The notes beneath the pieces are model-generated. The model was not told the origin of the DNA and searched no databases. It saw only the letters and a list, made by a program, of their open reading frames with translations. This document shows positions 34,296-43,733 of a DNA stretch of 64,000 nucleotides, piece after piece. The stretch's first letter is position 1; each line of letters begins with the position of its first letter. The position numbers and the translations under genes are program-made. The DNA comes from Collinsella sp. (GTDB lineage Bacteria; Actinomycetota; Coriobacteriia; Coriobacteriales; Coriobacteriaceae). Where the stretch lies: the NCBI GenBank assembly GCA_019414445.1, contig DXMA01000010.1:1-64000 (forward strand), given 5' to 3'.

Positions 34296-35735
34296 CTATT
34301 CGCAGGTCTGGTCGACCACCTGGGTGACGGCCTTTTTTGCGCCTTCGAGGTCGCGCTGGGCTTGGGCGACAGTGGCCTCGGCTTGTTTCTTTGTCCTTAC
34401 GACCTCGGCAAAGCGGTTGATGGATTCGCTATACTCGCGTGTGCGCGGGTCGAGCGCCGGCGGGACTTCGATCTCAAACAGGTCGCTAGGACGGATGGCG
34501 CGGATGCTGGCTGCTTCAGTTAATGCTTGAATCAGCTGCGCCCCGTGGCCTTCGGTAAGGTATCCAACAATTATCTCCGAAAACACTACGCGCTCATCTT
34601 CGGTCATCGTTTGGAATGACGGGCGAATGACGGTGGTGTTATGCGAAGCAACCAGATGCTGCTTAGCGTCATCGGAGCTGACGACGAGCAGGTTGGACGC
34701 GCCGTAGCGACCCAGCATGCGCGGCATGACGATATCTCCAGCGCGGAGCTCATAACGATCGAGAACGCTGGGGTCCACCTTTACGAATTTAGAATCCGAG
34801 CTATTTTGATTATCTGAAGCATCTACGGGCAGAAGATTGCCGTCCTGAAAATCTTGAGATGAGATTCGGCGCACCTCGACTGCGTCAATGTCGTTCGATG
34901 TCGTGCTCTCGCGGGGCATGAATGGCGCGACTCGCGTAAAAGAGTCACCGAGTGTGGCGCTGTAGTTTCGGGTGATGGCGATGAGGCTGATTTTGCCTTT
35001 TGAGAGAGCGGCGTGGTGTTGGAGCAGCTCGCGCGTGGCAAAAGTGGACGTTTCGATTGGCGTCGATCTTGGCGTATTGGTATCAATGCGGGCCCAGTCA
35101 GGAGAGATAGAAAAGGTGATATCAGAGTAATACGATGTTTTAGTCACATATTGAAAACGCGGTCCGGGCTCAATTGCGCTGCGAAATGCAACGCTGCGAT
35201 TTCCTGAAGACAGTATGAGGAGCGCGCTTGTCATGTAGGGCCTGGGCTCGGAAAGTGGCAAATAAACGACGCTCTCGATGAGCCCTTCGCGTATCAAAAT
35301 CGTGCGTGCTTGTTCAGCTTTATCAAGTAAATCGGCGGGAAGTACCACGGCTGCTCGAGTGCGGCCCGAAAGGGCGAGAGCATACAGGCACCAAATAAAA
35401 GGACCCCAGTCGCAAAAATCAAGGTAGCCAGGCTCCAAATAATCGATGAGCGCGGCACTGTCTTTTTCGATATCGTGCTTATTTGCGCGGTAGTAGTTTG
35501 ATGCATCGACAAACACCGGCGCTGCATCATCATCGCTTGCATTCTGCTTTCCAGGTTCAAGCTCACTAATATCGGGCACGCCGTTACCGTTTAGGGTAAA
35601 GCACTTAGCGAGATCTTCGGCATCCACAGCGCCAGGCAGACGGACAGTGAGCAGGCGACTGCCTTGTTCCAGGTTAAGCGCGCGCGAGAGGGCGGCGGCG
35701 GTGAGGCGTGGCAATGATGATGTAGTTTCACGCAT
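34296..35735 (-). CDS. Degenerate N6-MTase-like protein with a C-terminal TRD (copy A)
   Basis: 479 residues. The first part resembles the back half of a type I HsdM domain (FCDWGPFIWCLYALALSGRTRAAVVLPADLLDKAEQART, LIREGLIESVVYLPLS, MTSALLILSS), but no SAM-binding or NPP(F/Y) motif is visible, so methylation is doubtful. The C-terminal part looks like one HsdS-type target-recognition unit (YELRAGDIVMPRMLGRYG, VIRPSF, YLTEGHGAQLI) ending in a coiled coil. A second protein of the same design lies at 56655-58259. Function unknown. DNA binding without modification is an inference. Confidence 0.6.
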   Translation of the reverse strand: MRETTSSLPRLTAAALSRALNLEQGSRLLTVRLPGAVDAEDLAKCFTLNGNGVPDISELEPGKQNASDDDAAPVFVDASNYYRANKHDIEKDSAALIDYLEPGYLDFCDWGPFIWCLYALALSGRTRAAVVLPADLLDKAEQARTILIREGLIESVVYLPLSEPRPYMTSALLILSSGNRSVAFRSAIEPGPRFQYVTKTSYYSDITFSISPDWARIDTNTPRSTPIETSTFATRELLQHHAALSKGKISLIAITRNYSATLGDSFTRVAPFMPRESTTSNDIDAVEVRRISSQDFQDGNLLPVDASDNQNSSDSKFVKVDPSVLDRYELRAGDIVMPRMLGRYGASNLLVVSSDDAKQHLVASHNTTVIRPSFQTMTEDERVVFSEIIVGYLTEGHGAQLIQALTEAASIRAIRPSDLFEIEVPPALDPRTREYSESINRFAEVVRTKKQAEATVAQAQRDLEGAKKAVTQVVDQTCE

Positions 35736-36023
35736 GTATAGAGCCCTTTCTTCTCAGTGGGTTTATATTAGCAGAAAAATATTAAAATTTCTAATGACGA
35801 GAACAGCACGCTGTGCTATCCTCGAAGCAATCCAAAGCCAACTCAATAGCAATTGCTTGATACATTCGCTTTGTAGCCTTTAGGCAAACTAAGCAATCGA
35901 GCAGGATGATTTCACTTATGAAACTACAGGTTAGATCAATAATCATCGTTCTAGCGTCAGAATATTCTAGAACTTAGAACAGACTTACATCAACCACCTG
36001 AAACCGGATAGAAAGAAGCATTC

Positions 36024-36941
36024 ATGAAGAAACGGGACAGTATTTACGAGGCATTCCTCAGTGCGATCGACGAGGATCTCCGCGGTATGTGCGAAGTGAA
36101 CAGGAAGGCAGAGCTGCCACTTCCGTGTCCGTACTGCGGCGAGAAGAACGTCGAGCGCCTGGCTAAATCGCTCGTTGGCGTGCTGGAAGAGCGCTCGCCC
36201 GATATTCCCGGGCTGGTGCCCGAGCAGTATCGAGCCGATGTACACGAGGCCCGCGAGCTTTTGACTGCTGCGACGCTCGCTTTGCTTTCGCTGTATTTTT
36301 CCCCGCGCGATAGCTGCATGGGCAGCGTGGCAGCCGTGGTGAGCATGTTTAGGCATGGATGTAATGCGGCTTTTAAGTCAGCTGGCGTTCTCTTGTTTGA
36401 GCAGGTTACGACAGGGATGAAGTACAACGTCAAGAAGGATGCCTATATTCCGTCCCCATTCGTGCGCCATATCGATAGCAAAAAGCCTTACGACCGGCTG
36501 CACCGCGATGGATCGCGTGGCTTTACGGCGGATGAAGATGATGCCGTCATGTTTTATAAGCGCTACCTCAAGGTGCAACGACGCGTGTTCGATACGAGTC
36601 CGCGTTTCAACTTTGAGTTATGCGTCAAACGCCCGTTTGAGGCACTTTTGGACGAACGACACACTTTTTATTACATGGAGGAAAAGATGGAAATCGATTT
36701 GGCAACTAAGGTACGGGGGCTTCAGGACCGCTACCTCCTCAACTGCGCTCGGGCCAAGGGATACGACCTGCTCGACAAGCTGATGATTAATGCATTGCTT
36801 GCGTATCTGCGCGACGGGACGGTTTCAACTGCTGCTCGCGAGAGTTATCTGGCGCAGGCCGAGCGCCTGATCGGCCACGCGACCAAGTCGTCGCGCTCGG
36901 CACAGCTCAATGAGGACGACGGTGTCGATCGCATTGCTTAA
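36024..36941 (+). CDS. Hypothetical protein with a CPYC zinc-like motif
   Basis: 305 residues. LPCPYCGEKN near residue 34 looks like half a zinc ribbon, and no partner pair is obvious. The rest is mostly helical and basic, without a membrane segment. It lies 37 bases before the VirD4-like gene, probably the same operon. Not recognised as any family. Confidence 0.6.
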   Translation: MKKRDSIYEAFLSAIDEDLRGMCEVNRKAELPLPCPYCGEKNVERLAKSLVGVLEERSPDIPGLVPEQYRADVHEARELLTAATLALLSLYFSPRDSCMGSVAAVVSMFRHGCNAAFKSAGVLLFEQVTTGMKYNVKKDAYIPSPFVRHIDSKKPYDRLHRDGSRGFTADEDDAVMFYKRYLKVQRRVFDTSPRFNFELCVKRPFEALLDERHTFYYMEEKMEIDLATKVRGLQDRYLLNCARAKGYDLLDKLMINALLAYLRDGTVSTAARESYLAQAERLIGHATKSSRSAQLNEDDGVDRIA

Positions 36942-36978
36942 CAACCACCAACGTCACGGACAAGAAAGGAGCCACGCC

Positions 36979-38463
36979 ATGTCAGTCATCAAGATGTACG
37001 GCTACGAGGCCGCGCAGCAAACGGAGTATCAGACCAAGAAGTGGGCGACTAAGGAGGAGATGCAGGCGCTGTCGTCTGGCGATGAGCAGCGCGATGTGAT
37101 CCTGGCTAAGGGTGCCACGGTGGCGTTCTACGAGGACGACAAGCATTGGGAGACGAGTGTGTCCAACAATGTCTTTGCCTTTGGAGGTACCGGCAGCGGC
37201 AAAACGGCGAGTTTCATTTTGCCCAACCTGCTCAATCACCACGAATGCTGTTATGTGGTCACAGACACCAAGGGTGAGCTGCTGCGCCGTACGGGGAAAG
37301 GCTTTGAAGAGGACGGCTACGAGGTAACGGTTCTCGATACTGTTAATCCCGAGCAGTCGGCCGGATACGACCCTCTGCGCTACGTGATGGATGTCGAGGA
37401 TATCCCCACTACGGTGGCGGCAATCATGGAGGGGGTCGATCCTGACGGTCGTAGCCGTAGGTATGATCCGTTCTGGGATAACGCAAACGATCTGCTGCTT
37501 CGAGCAATTGTTGGAATCCTGTATCTCCTGGAGTGTCTTGCCGGCACCCTTGCGCCGGGCGAGGACCCCAATGCTCCGCGCCGCTACCTTAAGATGAACA
37601 ACGTCTTTAAACTGGCTGCGCTCATCAAGGTCACGGGGGATGGCGAGGGCCGATTCCCGTTGGACTACCTTGTAGAAGAGGTGGAGTCCAAGGAGTTCCT
37701 CGATAAGTATGGGGCTGTGAACGCAGACCTGTACGGCGTTGAGCAGTATCGCGATTTTCGAGGTGCGGCAGATAGGACGCTTAAGAGTATTCTGATCACG
37801 CTCAATGCAACTATCTCGCGGCTTAAGACGCCTCAGCTCATGCGCGTTTTTGAGAATGACGAGATGCGTCTTGATCGTATTGACGAGGGCAAGCGCGTGA
37901 TCGATCTTAAGGTGAGCGACAACGATTCGGCTAATGCATGGCTTGCGAACGTTGCCCTTAAGCAGCTGTTTAACCTTGCCCAGCGCCGTGCCGATGCCAG
38001 CCCCAGCGGCCATTTGCAGCGTCGCGTGCAGTTTGTGCTCGATGAGTTTCCCAATGTGGGACGCATCCCCGATTTTGAGCGCAGCATTGCGACCGTGCGC
38101 AGCCGCGGCATTAGCTTTTTGATGTGTGCGCAATCGCTGAGCCAGCTCGATGCCGTGTACGGCAAATCCACGGCGCTTACCATTCTCGATAACTGCGATA
38201 GTTTGGTCTATATGGGTGGCGGCAGCAACATCGCGACGCAGAACTACATAAGCGAACTGTGTGGCGAGTCGGTTTTGGGCACCAAGTACGTGGGCGCCGA
38301 GCGCACTGCCGTAGATGTGCGCGGCTGCGTGATGACCCCAGGCGAGGTTGGGCTTATGCCTCGCACCGATTGCCTGGTCAAGGTGACCGGCATGCGTCCC
38401 TTCCGCGCCAAGAAGTACTTTTGCGACGACCATCCCAATGCAGCCAAGTGGCTAAGGGATTAA
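36979..38463 (+). CDS. VirD4/TraG-like coupling ATPase lacking membrane helices
   Basis: 494 residues. Walker A FGGTGSGKTASFILPNLL near residue 74, DTKGELLRRTG, YDPLRYV, Walker B QFVLDEFPNVGRIPDF near residue 355, then the AQSLSQLDAVYG and CDSLVYMGG segments typical of type IV coupling proteins. The two N-terminal membrane helices of VirD4 are absent, and the protein begins almost directly with the nucleotide-binding part. No relaxase or mating-pore gene is nearby, so it may be a remnant or have a new role. AGAAAGGAG sits before the ATG at 36979. Confidence 0.82.
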   Translation: MSVIKMYGYEAAQQTEYQTKKWATKEEMQALSSGDEQRDVILAKGATVAFYEDDKHWETSVSNNVFAFGGTGSGKTASFILPNLLNHHECCYVVTDTKGELLRRTGKGFEEDGYEVTVLDTVNPEQSAGYDPLRYVMDVEDIPTTVAAIMEGVDPDGRSRRYDPFWDNANDLLLRAIVGILYLLECLAGTLAPGEDPNAPRRYLKMNNVFKLAALIKVTGDGEGRFPLDYLVEEVESKEFLDKYGAVNADLYGVEQYRDFRGAADRTLKSILITLNATISRLKTPQLMRVFENDEMRLDRIDEGKRVIDLKVSDNDSANAWLANVALKQLFNLAQRRADASPSGHLQRRVQFVLDEFPNVGRIPDFERSIATVRSRGISFLMCAQSLSQLDAVYGKSTALTILDNCDSLVYMGGGSNIATQNYISELCGESVLGTKYVGAERTAVDVRGCVMTPGEVGLMPRTDCLVKVTGMRPFRAKKYFCDDHPNAAKWLRD

Positions 38464-38571
38464 CCCTTGCAGCCTCGCGCATTTTGACCTGCATTTTGGC
38501 TGCACGGCCTCTGTTTGCCATGTGCCGTGCGGCCAGTTTCCCTTATCGATTCCATCTAGAGAGGAATTGCC

Positions 38572-39174
38572 ATGTCCGTTATGTATCGTGAGCCCAGCAT
38601 CATTAAGAAGTCCAAGGACGGCCGCGTTGCCGCCGTCGATATGGCAAGCGAGCTGCTCAACAGCCGCGTGCTGCTGCTGGAGGGCGAGGTCAACGATGTG
38701 ACCTGTAACGGCCTCATTAAGTCCATGCTGGTGCTGGAACATCAAAGCGCGACCGAGCCCATCACCCTCATCATCAACAGCCCGGGCGGCAGCGTTACAG
38801 CGGGGTTGGCGCTCATCGACACCATGCAGTCGCTCGACTGCCCCGTGATCACGGTGGGCGAGGGCGTCGTGGCCTCGATGGCCGCGGTGATCTTGGCCTG
38901 CGGCGACCACCGCCAGGTGTACCGCCACACGCAGGTGCTCATCCACCAGCTGATGGGCGGCACGGGCATGGCGCAGCAGACCGATATCGAGATCGTGGCC
39001 CAGCACACGGCGGCCATGCGCGCCGAGCTGGACGAGCTGCTGGCCGAGCATGGCAACCTGAGTGCCCAGGAGTTCCACGAGCTCACCGAGCGCGACTGCT
39101 GGTGTAACGCCAAGCGCGCCCTAGAGCTGGGCCTGGTGGACGAGGTGGTTGCGCCCAGCAAGAAGGCGCTCTAG
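38572..39174 (+). CDS. ClpP-like serine protease (accessory paralogue)
   Basis: 200 residues. The catalytic triad is intact: Ser102 in GVVASMAAVILA, His125 in VLIHQLMGG, Asp175 in ERDCWCNAKRALELGLVDEV. The NSPGGSVTAGLALIDTM block is conserved. It is not next to clpX or tig as housekeeping clpP usually is, but follows the VirD4-like gene. A ClpX-like ATPase with a docking loop lies at 59495-61282. Confidence 0.85.
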   Translation: MSVMYREPSIIKKSKDGRVAAVDMASELLNSRVLLLEGEVNDVTCNGLIKSMLVLEHQSATEPITLIINSPGGSVTAGLALIDTMQSLDCPVITVGEGVVASMAAVILACGDHRQVYRHTQVLIHQLMGGTGMAQQTDIEIVAQHTAAMRAELDELLAEHGNLSAQEFHELTERDCWCNAKRALELGLVDEVVAPSKKAL

Positions 39175-39247
39175 CAGGGCGCATGCCTTTTGGCATGTAG
39201 GGCAGGACGATCGAGCGCGTAAATTCACAGCCAGAAAGAGGTTGAAT

Positions 39248-40075
39248 ATGAGCAGTATTTGGGATGTCGATGGCATTGAGTGGGAAGACCTGCCTACCGT
39301 GAGCGACCTGCTGTGCGCGGCAGACAAAAAGATCCTGGCGCGCGAGGTCGCCCTGCGATACGACGACAAGGCAGGCGGTTGCGGCTGTGGCGATAGCGAC
39401 CGCGGCCTAAAACGCGTCCGCCGCAAGCTCAAAAAGCTGCGCAAGATCGACCCCGAGCCCAGCGACAAGATTGTCCTGTTGCCCAAGCACGTCATCAATC
39501 GTCGCGATGCGGGCCACGGTTTTGACTATTACGACGTAGAACCGTGCGCCTTTACGCGCAGTGGCGCGCAAAAGTCAGGGGAGGACGCGTGTGCTGAGGT
39601 GTACCCGTGGGACCTGTTCCTACTGAACGAGGAGCCTGCAAGCGTCGTTCTGGGCTATCGAGTATGGCTCGGCGGCGAATGGGACCTATGCGAACGTTAC
39701 CGCTTTTTGGCTGTGGTGTGCGCCAGCGCGCTGCATCGCATCCGCGAGCAAAAGGAGCTGCGCAAGTGTCTCAAGAAGGACGATGCAGCCTGTGACATGG
39801 ACGAGGATGAGGTGATCGAAGGTGTTCGCCAAGACGTGCTGTATCCCGAGGAAGTAATCAACGCAAGGCTCGGCGGCTATTGGGATACGAGCCTGGGCCT
39901 TGATCTGCCCTGGAAGGACGAACATTTCGAGACCTGCGTTCGGATTGATAGAGCTATCGATGACCTGTTTGCCGAGGAGACGAAGCGCTGTGCCGCGGAG
40001 CTTGGGAAGAAGCTTGAGCGCGGGTATGAGAAGCGCGTGGAAGCGCCGTTGTTTCAACCGTTCACCGACGAATGA
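39248..40075 (+). CDS. Hypothetical cytosolic protein
   Basis: 275 residues, charged, no membrane segment. A GGCGCGDSDRG stretch and a basic helix (RRKLKKLRKI) lie near residue 50, and a YPWDLFLLNEEP segment near residue 120. Not recognised. It follows the ClpP-like gene, with AGAGGTTGA before the ATG at 39248. Confidence 0.55.
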   Translation: MSSIWDVDGIEWEDLPTVSDLLCAADKKILAREVALRYDDKAGGCGCGDSDRGLKRVRRKLKKLRKIDPEPSDKIVLLPKHVINRRDAGHGFDYYDVEPCAFTRSGAQKSGEDACAEVYPWDLFLLNEEPASVVLGYRVWLGGEWDLCERYRFLAVVCASALHRIREQKELRKCLKKDDAACDMDEDEVIEGVRQDVLYPEEVINARLGGYWDTSLGLDLPWKDEHFETCVRIDRAIDDLFAEETKRCAAELGKKLERGYEKRVEAPLFQPFTDE

Positions 40076-40151
40076 GAAAAGGCGGCAAGTGCGGTCCCCG
40101 CGGGATTATCTTGGAGCAGCTAAGTGAGCGGTGCGCGGGCGAGGAGCAATC

Positions 40152-40928
40152 ATGGCTAGTCGTGGAGATAAATAGTCGAGGGAAGAAACCCTTGCGGCTC
40201 TGTTCTTATACCTCGCCCTACCATTAAAAAAGGTCGATGATACAAGCGAGGATGTCCAGGCGTTAGCCAAGGCCATTGGCGGAACGCCGGGCGCGGTTGC
40301 TCTAATAATCTGGAACCTTGCATCATCCGATGAGCGTCGACGTGCTCGCGGCAAGGTTGGAATGACCCAGGCGAGCAAAATGGACAAGATGGTTTGGGCT
40401 GAGTATTCCTCTGCTGGTGATGAGCTTGTTGAGGAGGCGACCGACGTTTTCCTCAACTGTTTCGATTTTGAAGAACCGCTAAGCGATGAGTTGAAAGAGA
40501 CGATCGGCATTGATTTGCCAGAGGGTAAAGAGCGCGAGGCAATCGTTTCGATGCGGATGAACCAGGAGTTCTTTCGAAATACCTTGCTTGCCAATTACAA
40601 TTCAAGGTGTTGCTTGACGGGGCTATCGAACAAGACACTGCTGGTCGCCACCCATATCAAGCCCTGGAAAGTCTCTGGTCCTAAAACGGAGCGCCTTGCG
40701 CCCGACAACGACTTGCTTTTAAACGCATTACACGATAAGGCGTTCGATCGGGGACTAATCACAATTACGAAGGACCTAAAGATAATGGTGTCCAGTGTGG
40801 TCGAGCACGAAACGCCCGAGGACGAGTATTTGTGGCGCTACAACGGAGAGCCAATTGCGCTTCCGAAGCGATTCGCTCCACGAGCTGAGTTTATTGAATA
40901 CCACAACGACATGGTGTTTAAGGGGTAA
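40152..40928 (+). pseudogene. HNH endonuclease gene with a premature amber codon at codon 8
   Basis: A GAGGAGC ribosome site precedes ATG 40152. Codons 1-7 read MASRGDK, then TAG (40173-40175), then SREETLAALFLYLALPLKK onward in the same frame to the stop at 40928. Homologous HNH proteins start with a (K/N)W(T/S)REE motif, so TAG most likely replaces a TGG tryptophan codon. The rest is intact: IGGTPGAVALIIWNLAS and the HNH core CCLTG, ATHIKPW, NDLLLNALHDKAFDRG. Restored, it would have 258 codons. A shortened protein could start at the internal ATG 40362 (188 residues), which keeps the nuclease core. Confidence 0.8.
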
Positions 40929-40933
40929 TTGGA

Positions 40934-42274
40934 CTATCTCCCGACCAAACGAGGATTCGGATTGGCTTGCTGGAAGGGAATGACTATGTCGGGTTCCCGG
41001 ATTCCCGAGGTCGGGGAGGTCGCTTCGTTGCCTGTTCGGAGTACGGCAATGAGGTCCTGGATTCGCTGGAGCAACTCATCAAAAGTAACCACAGTCACAT
41101 CGCTGAGGTTATTCCGATAATGCTCAAAGGTAGCTTTTTTGCTCGCGGTGTCGAGTTCAGAGATCTTCCCTATGACTACAACGCACTTTGGGGAAAGGGC
41201 CTCAAAGTGAGAAGACGAGCGCCCGTTGACCATGTAGTACTCCTTCGTGAGCGTGTCCCGGTAGTTAAGCACTTGGTTTACTGATCCGCTCATGTGTGAG
41301 GTCAAGGAATAAACGGCGTTCTCGGGCTCTTTCCCCCTGTATATTGTGCCGAGCAGGCTTGTAAGAGGAGTCTTGATCTCGATGAGCGTGACATTGCTGG
41401 TTAGCTCATTCTGGTAGAGGAAATCGCAGATATTGCCACCGGAATTATCAATCGCCTTGCCTCCGACATACGCCTTGCCTTGGAGAAGTGTGCATGGGGC
41501 GGAGAATACCTGCGACAGTATCCATTGGTGGTCGGTGAATATTCTCTGCCAGTACTCCTCGTTGCCGTTACCGAGGTTCTCAGCAATCTCCTTTTCGACC
41601 TTTTCGAGCTGGGCGAGACTCAGACTGACCGTGAAGTCATCGAGATGTCCCTTCTCCAACTCGGAGAATATCTCACCCAATTGCTCGCGAGTCGTCCCCT
41701 GGGTCATGAGCCGGATCATCTCTTTGACGAGTTCGAAATTATTGCCATCTGTAAGTAGCCTGGTTTCCGAGGGATTTTCGCGCATCATCTTAAGGAGTGA
41801 GCTTACGGAGCGGTCAAGGGGGACATACGTTGTGCTGCCGCCTTGAACTCCTCCACCCTCCTGATGGATTCGGTAGCGAGCATCAAGTGCCTCGTACAGG
41901 CGACGGGTCTCTCCGGTGTCTAAAGTGAGTTCGAGCCAATCACCATTGAACCCTTTTCTTTGCAGCATGCCCCTCGAAGCAGGGCCCAGTTCGGTTTCGG
42001 CCGAGTCTGAGGGGAAAGAAGCATCTCCTTTCCTCTTTCGTTCGTAGACGAATTTGCCCTCAACACAATGAGAAGGATTCTTCGGATTGTCTACGTTGGT
42101 CGCGAGGAACCGGTATCTCATCCTGTCCGTTGTTTCTGTCAACTCAACGGGGTCGGATTTTGCCGTGTATCGAGAGGTCGAGACCATGTTGATGGCCCCG
42201 TCAATAGCACTTGAAGGATTGGGATAGAGCGTGCCATCCCAATCAAGTGTGTCCCCGAAACTAATGCGCCCCAT
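40934..42274 (-). CDS. sduA: Shedu-type anti-phage nuclease (DUF4263)
   Basis: 446 residues. The C-terminal half holds the Shedu core (EEYWQRIFTDHQWILSQVF, GGNICDFLYQN, VTLIEIKTP, then SGSVNQVLNYRDTL), a PD-(D/E)xK-type nuclease with catalytic Asp (CDF) and Glu-x-Lys (EIK). The N-terminal half is variable and is the likely sensor. Single-gene Shedu proteins stop phage by DNA cleavage. The start overlaps the LlaJI endonuclease by 14 bases, so it is translated as the last gene of that operon. Confidence 0.85.
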   Translation of the reverse strand: MGRISFGDTLDWDGTLYPNPSSAIDGAINMVSTSRYTAKSDPVELTETTDRMRYRFLATNVDNPKNPSHCVEGKFVYERKRKGDASFPSDSAETELGPASRGMLQRKGFNGDWLELTLDTGETRRLYEALDARYRIHQEGGGVQGGSTTYVPLDRSVSSLLKMMRENPSETRLLTDGNNFELVKEMIRLMTQGTTREQLGEIFSELEKGHLDDFTVSLSLAQLEKVEKEIAENLGNGNEEYWQRIFTDHQWILSQVFSAPCTLLQGKAYVGGKAIDNSGGNICDFLYQNELTSNVTLIEIKTPLTSLLGTIYRGKEPENAVYSLTSHMSGSVNQVLNYRDTLTKEYYMVNGRSSSHFEALSPKCVVVIGKISELDTASKKATFEHYRNNLSDVTVVTFDELLQRIQDLIAVLRTGNEATSPTSGIREPDIVIPFQQANPNPRLVGR

Positions 42275-43730
42275 CCAGGCTCCCTTCGCACATCCTCTGG
42301 ATCAGCTTCCCGTCCGCCAGTCTTCCTGCCAGATAGCAGTCGAACACGTAGTCCGCGGGCAGCGCCCACATCTCCACCCCGTCCGTGAGGGGCGGCTCAG
42401 GCTTCCCGAAGACGCCTGGGAACCGCACCCTACCCATGAGCCTCGCCTCGGCCTCGTGGGTCGGTACCAGGAAGACATTCGCCACGGAGGAGAACCCGTT
42501 GTCCCGGATGAAGTCCCCGTAGGCGCTCTGGTAGAGCACCTGCTTCGTTACGGACTCGACGCCCGGCACGTCCTTGGCGGCGCCGGGGCGCAGCGACGGC
42601 GTGTAGTACTTCGCGTCGTAGATGCAGAACGCTCTGCCGCCAGCGCCGTCTCCATGGATGCCTATGACGTCGGGAATCAGCGTGTTCACGTCCCCGCAGC
42701 CCGCACCGCCGGCGTCCATCCACTCCGGCCTAGGGATGATACCCAGAAGCGTCTCCGCGCCGCGCTGGCACCAGTCCTCGGCGAGCGGAAGCCCCAGCGA
42801 GTCTATGCGGTCGGCGAGCCTGTCCCCGAAAGCGCTCTTGCATGCCAGCTCCCACGCGTGGTAGAAGGATGAAGTGCCCAGGCAGAACTCCTCCTCGGGG
42901 CTTTCATACTCCTCGGAGGGGCTCAGATAGCGCAGCAGCATGTCGATGACGTCCTGCTTCCACGCCACGAACTGCACGGAGCGCTCCTGCTCCAGGCGGT
43001 AGGTCAGCGTCTCGGCGTCACCCAGGTCCTCCAGTTCCTCGCCGGAGAGGTCGACCGGGGCGAGCCCCAGCAGCTCGTCCAGGCCCCAGCGACGCAGGTC
43101 CTCGGAGCAGCGAGTCAGCACGCACCGGTGGAGGCGTGTCACCAGGTCGGCCGCGTCGCGGGAGGTGTCGCGCGTCTTAAGGTCGAAGTAGGCCGGCGTG
43201 TCGCCGTCCATGAAGGGCTGGTTCTGCGCGATGGTCCTGCCCCAGGCGATCTCACCCGACCCGTTGTCGCGGACCACGCGCACGTAGTTGGAGTAGACGC
43301 CATTCTCCTCGTAGGAGCCGAGCAGCGCCAGCATGAGCGAGAGCGGCCCGCCGTCCTCGTCGGCGTCCGGCAGCGCGGCGCCGACGCCAGAAAGCCCGCC
43401 GGAGCTCTTGCGCAGTACGCGAAACACCTGGGCGAGCTCCGTCTCCGAGGGGCGCGTCCCCCTGGGGAAGTATTTCGGGTAGGCGCAGACGAGGGTCTTG
43501 CGCCAGCGCGCGAGGCCAACCCACGTGAACTGGTACTTGCCGAGGGCGGCGAGCTCCTCGTCGGCGTCGCCCCCCTCGGGGACGGCGTCGCTCCTGAGCG
43601 TCAGCACCCCGCGGGCGGCGAGCGCCCTCACGCACGCGAGGGCGTCGCGGACGTCGAGACCGAGCAGCCGGGTGAGGTCGCCGAACGAGTAGGAGTCCCG
43701 CTCCCGTACGTAGACGGGGTCGAAGGCCAT
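42261..43730 (-). CDS. LlaJI-family restriction endonuclease
   Basis: 489 residues. The nuclease centre NTLIPDVIGIHG ... AFCIYDAKYYT is a PD-(D/E)xK active site (Asp, then Asp-x-Lys), matching the LlaJI restriction family. A winged-helix-like N-terminus (FGDLTRLLGLDVRDALACVRALAARGVL) may bind DNA or the partner. It acts with the McrB-like GTPase encoded four bases upstream. GC content is high, unlike the MTase genes of the same operon. Confidence 0.85.
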   Translation of the reverse strand: MAFDPVYVRERDSYSFGDLTRLLGLDVRDALACVRALAARGVLTLRSDAVPEGGDADEELAALGKYQFTWVGLARWRKTLVCAYPKYFPRGTRPSETELAQVFRVLRKSSGGLSGVGAALPDADEDGGPLSLMLALLGSYEENGVYSNYVRVVRDNGSGEIAWGRTIAQNQPFMDGDTPAYFDLKTRDTSRDAADLVTRLHRCVLTRCSEDLRRWGLDELLGLAPVDLSGEELEDLGDAETLTYRLEQERSVQFVAWKQDVIDMLLRYLSPSEEYESPEEEFCLGTSSFYHAWELACKSAFGDRLADRIDSLGLPLAEDWCQRGAETLLGIIPRPEWMDAGGAGCGDVNTLIPDVIGIHGDGAGGRAFCIYDAKYYTPSLRPGAAKDVPGVESVTKQVLYQSAYGDFIRDNGFSSVANVFLVPTHEAEARLMGRVRFPGVFGKPEPPLTDGVEMWALPADYVFDCYLAGRLADGKLIQRMCEGSLDGAH

Positions 43731-43733
43731 GGG

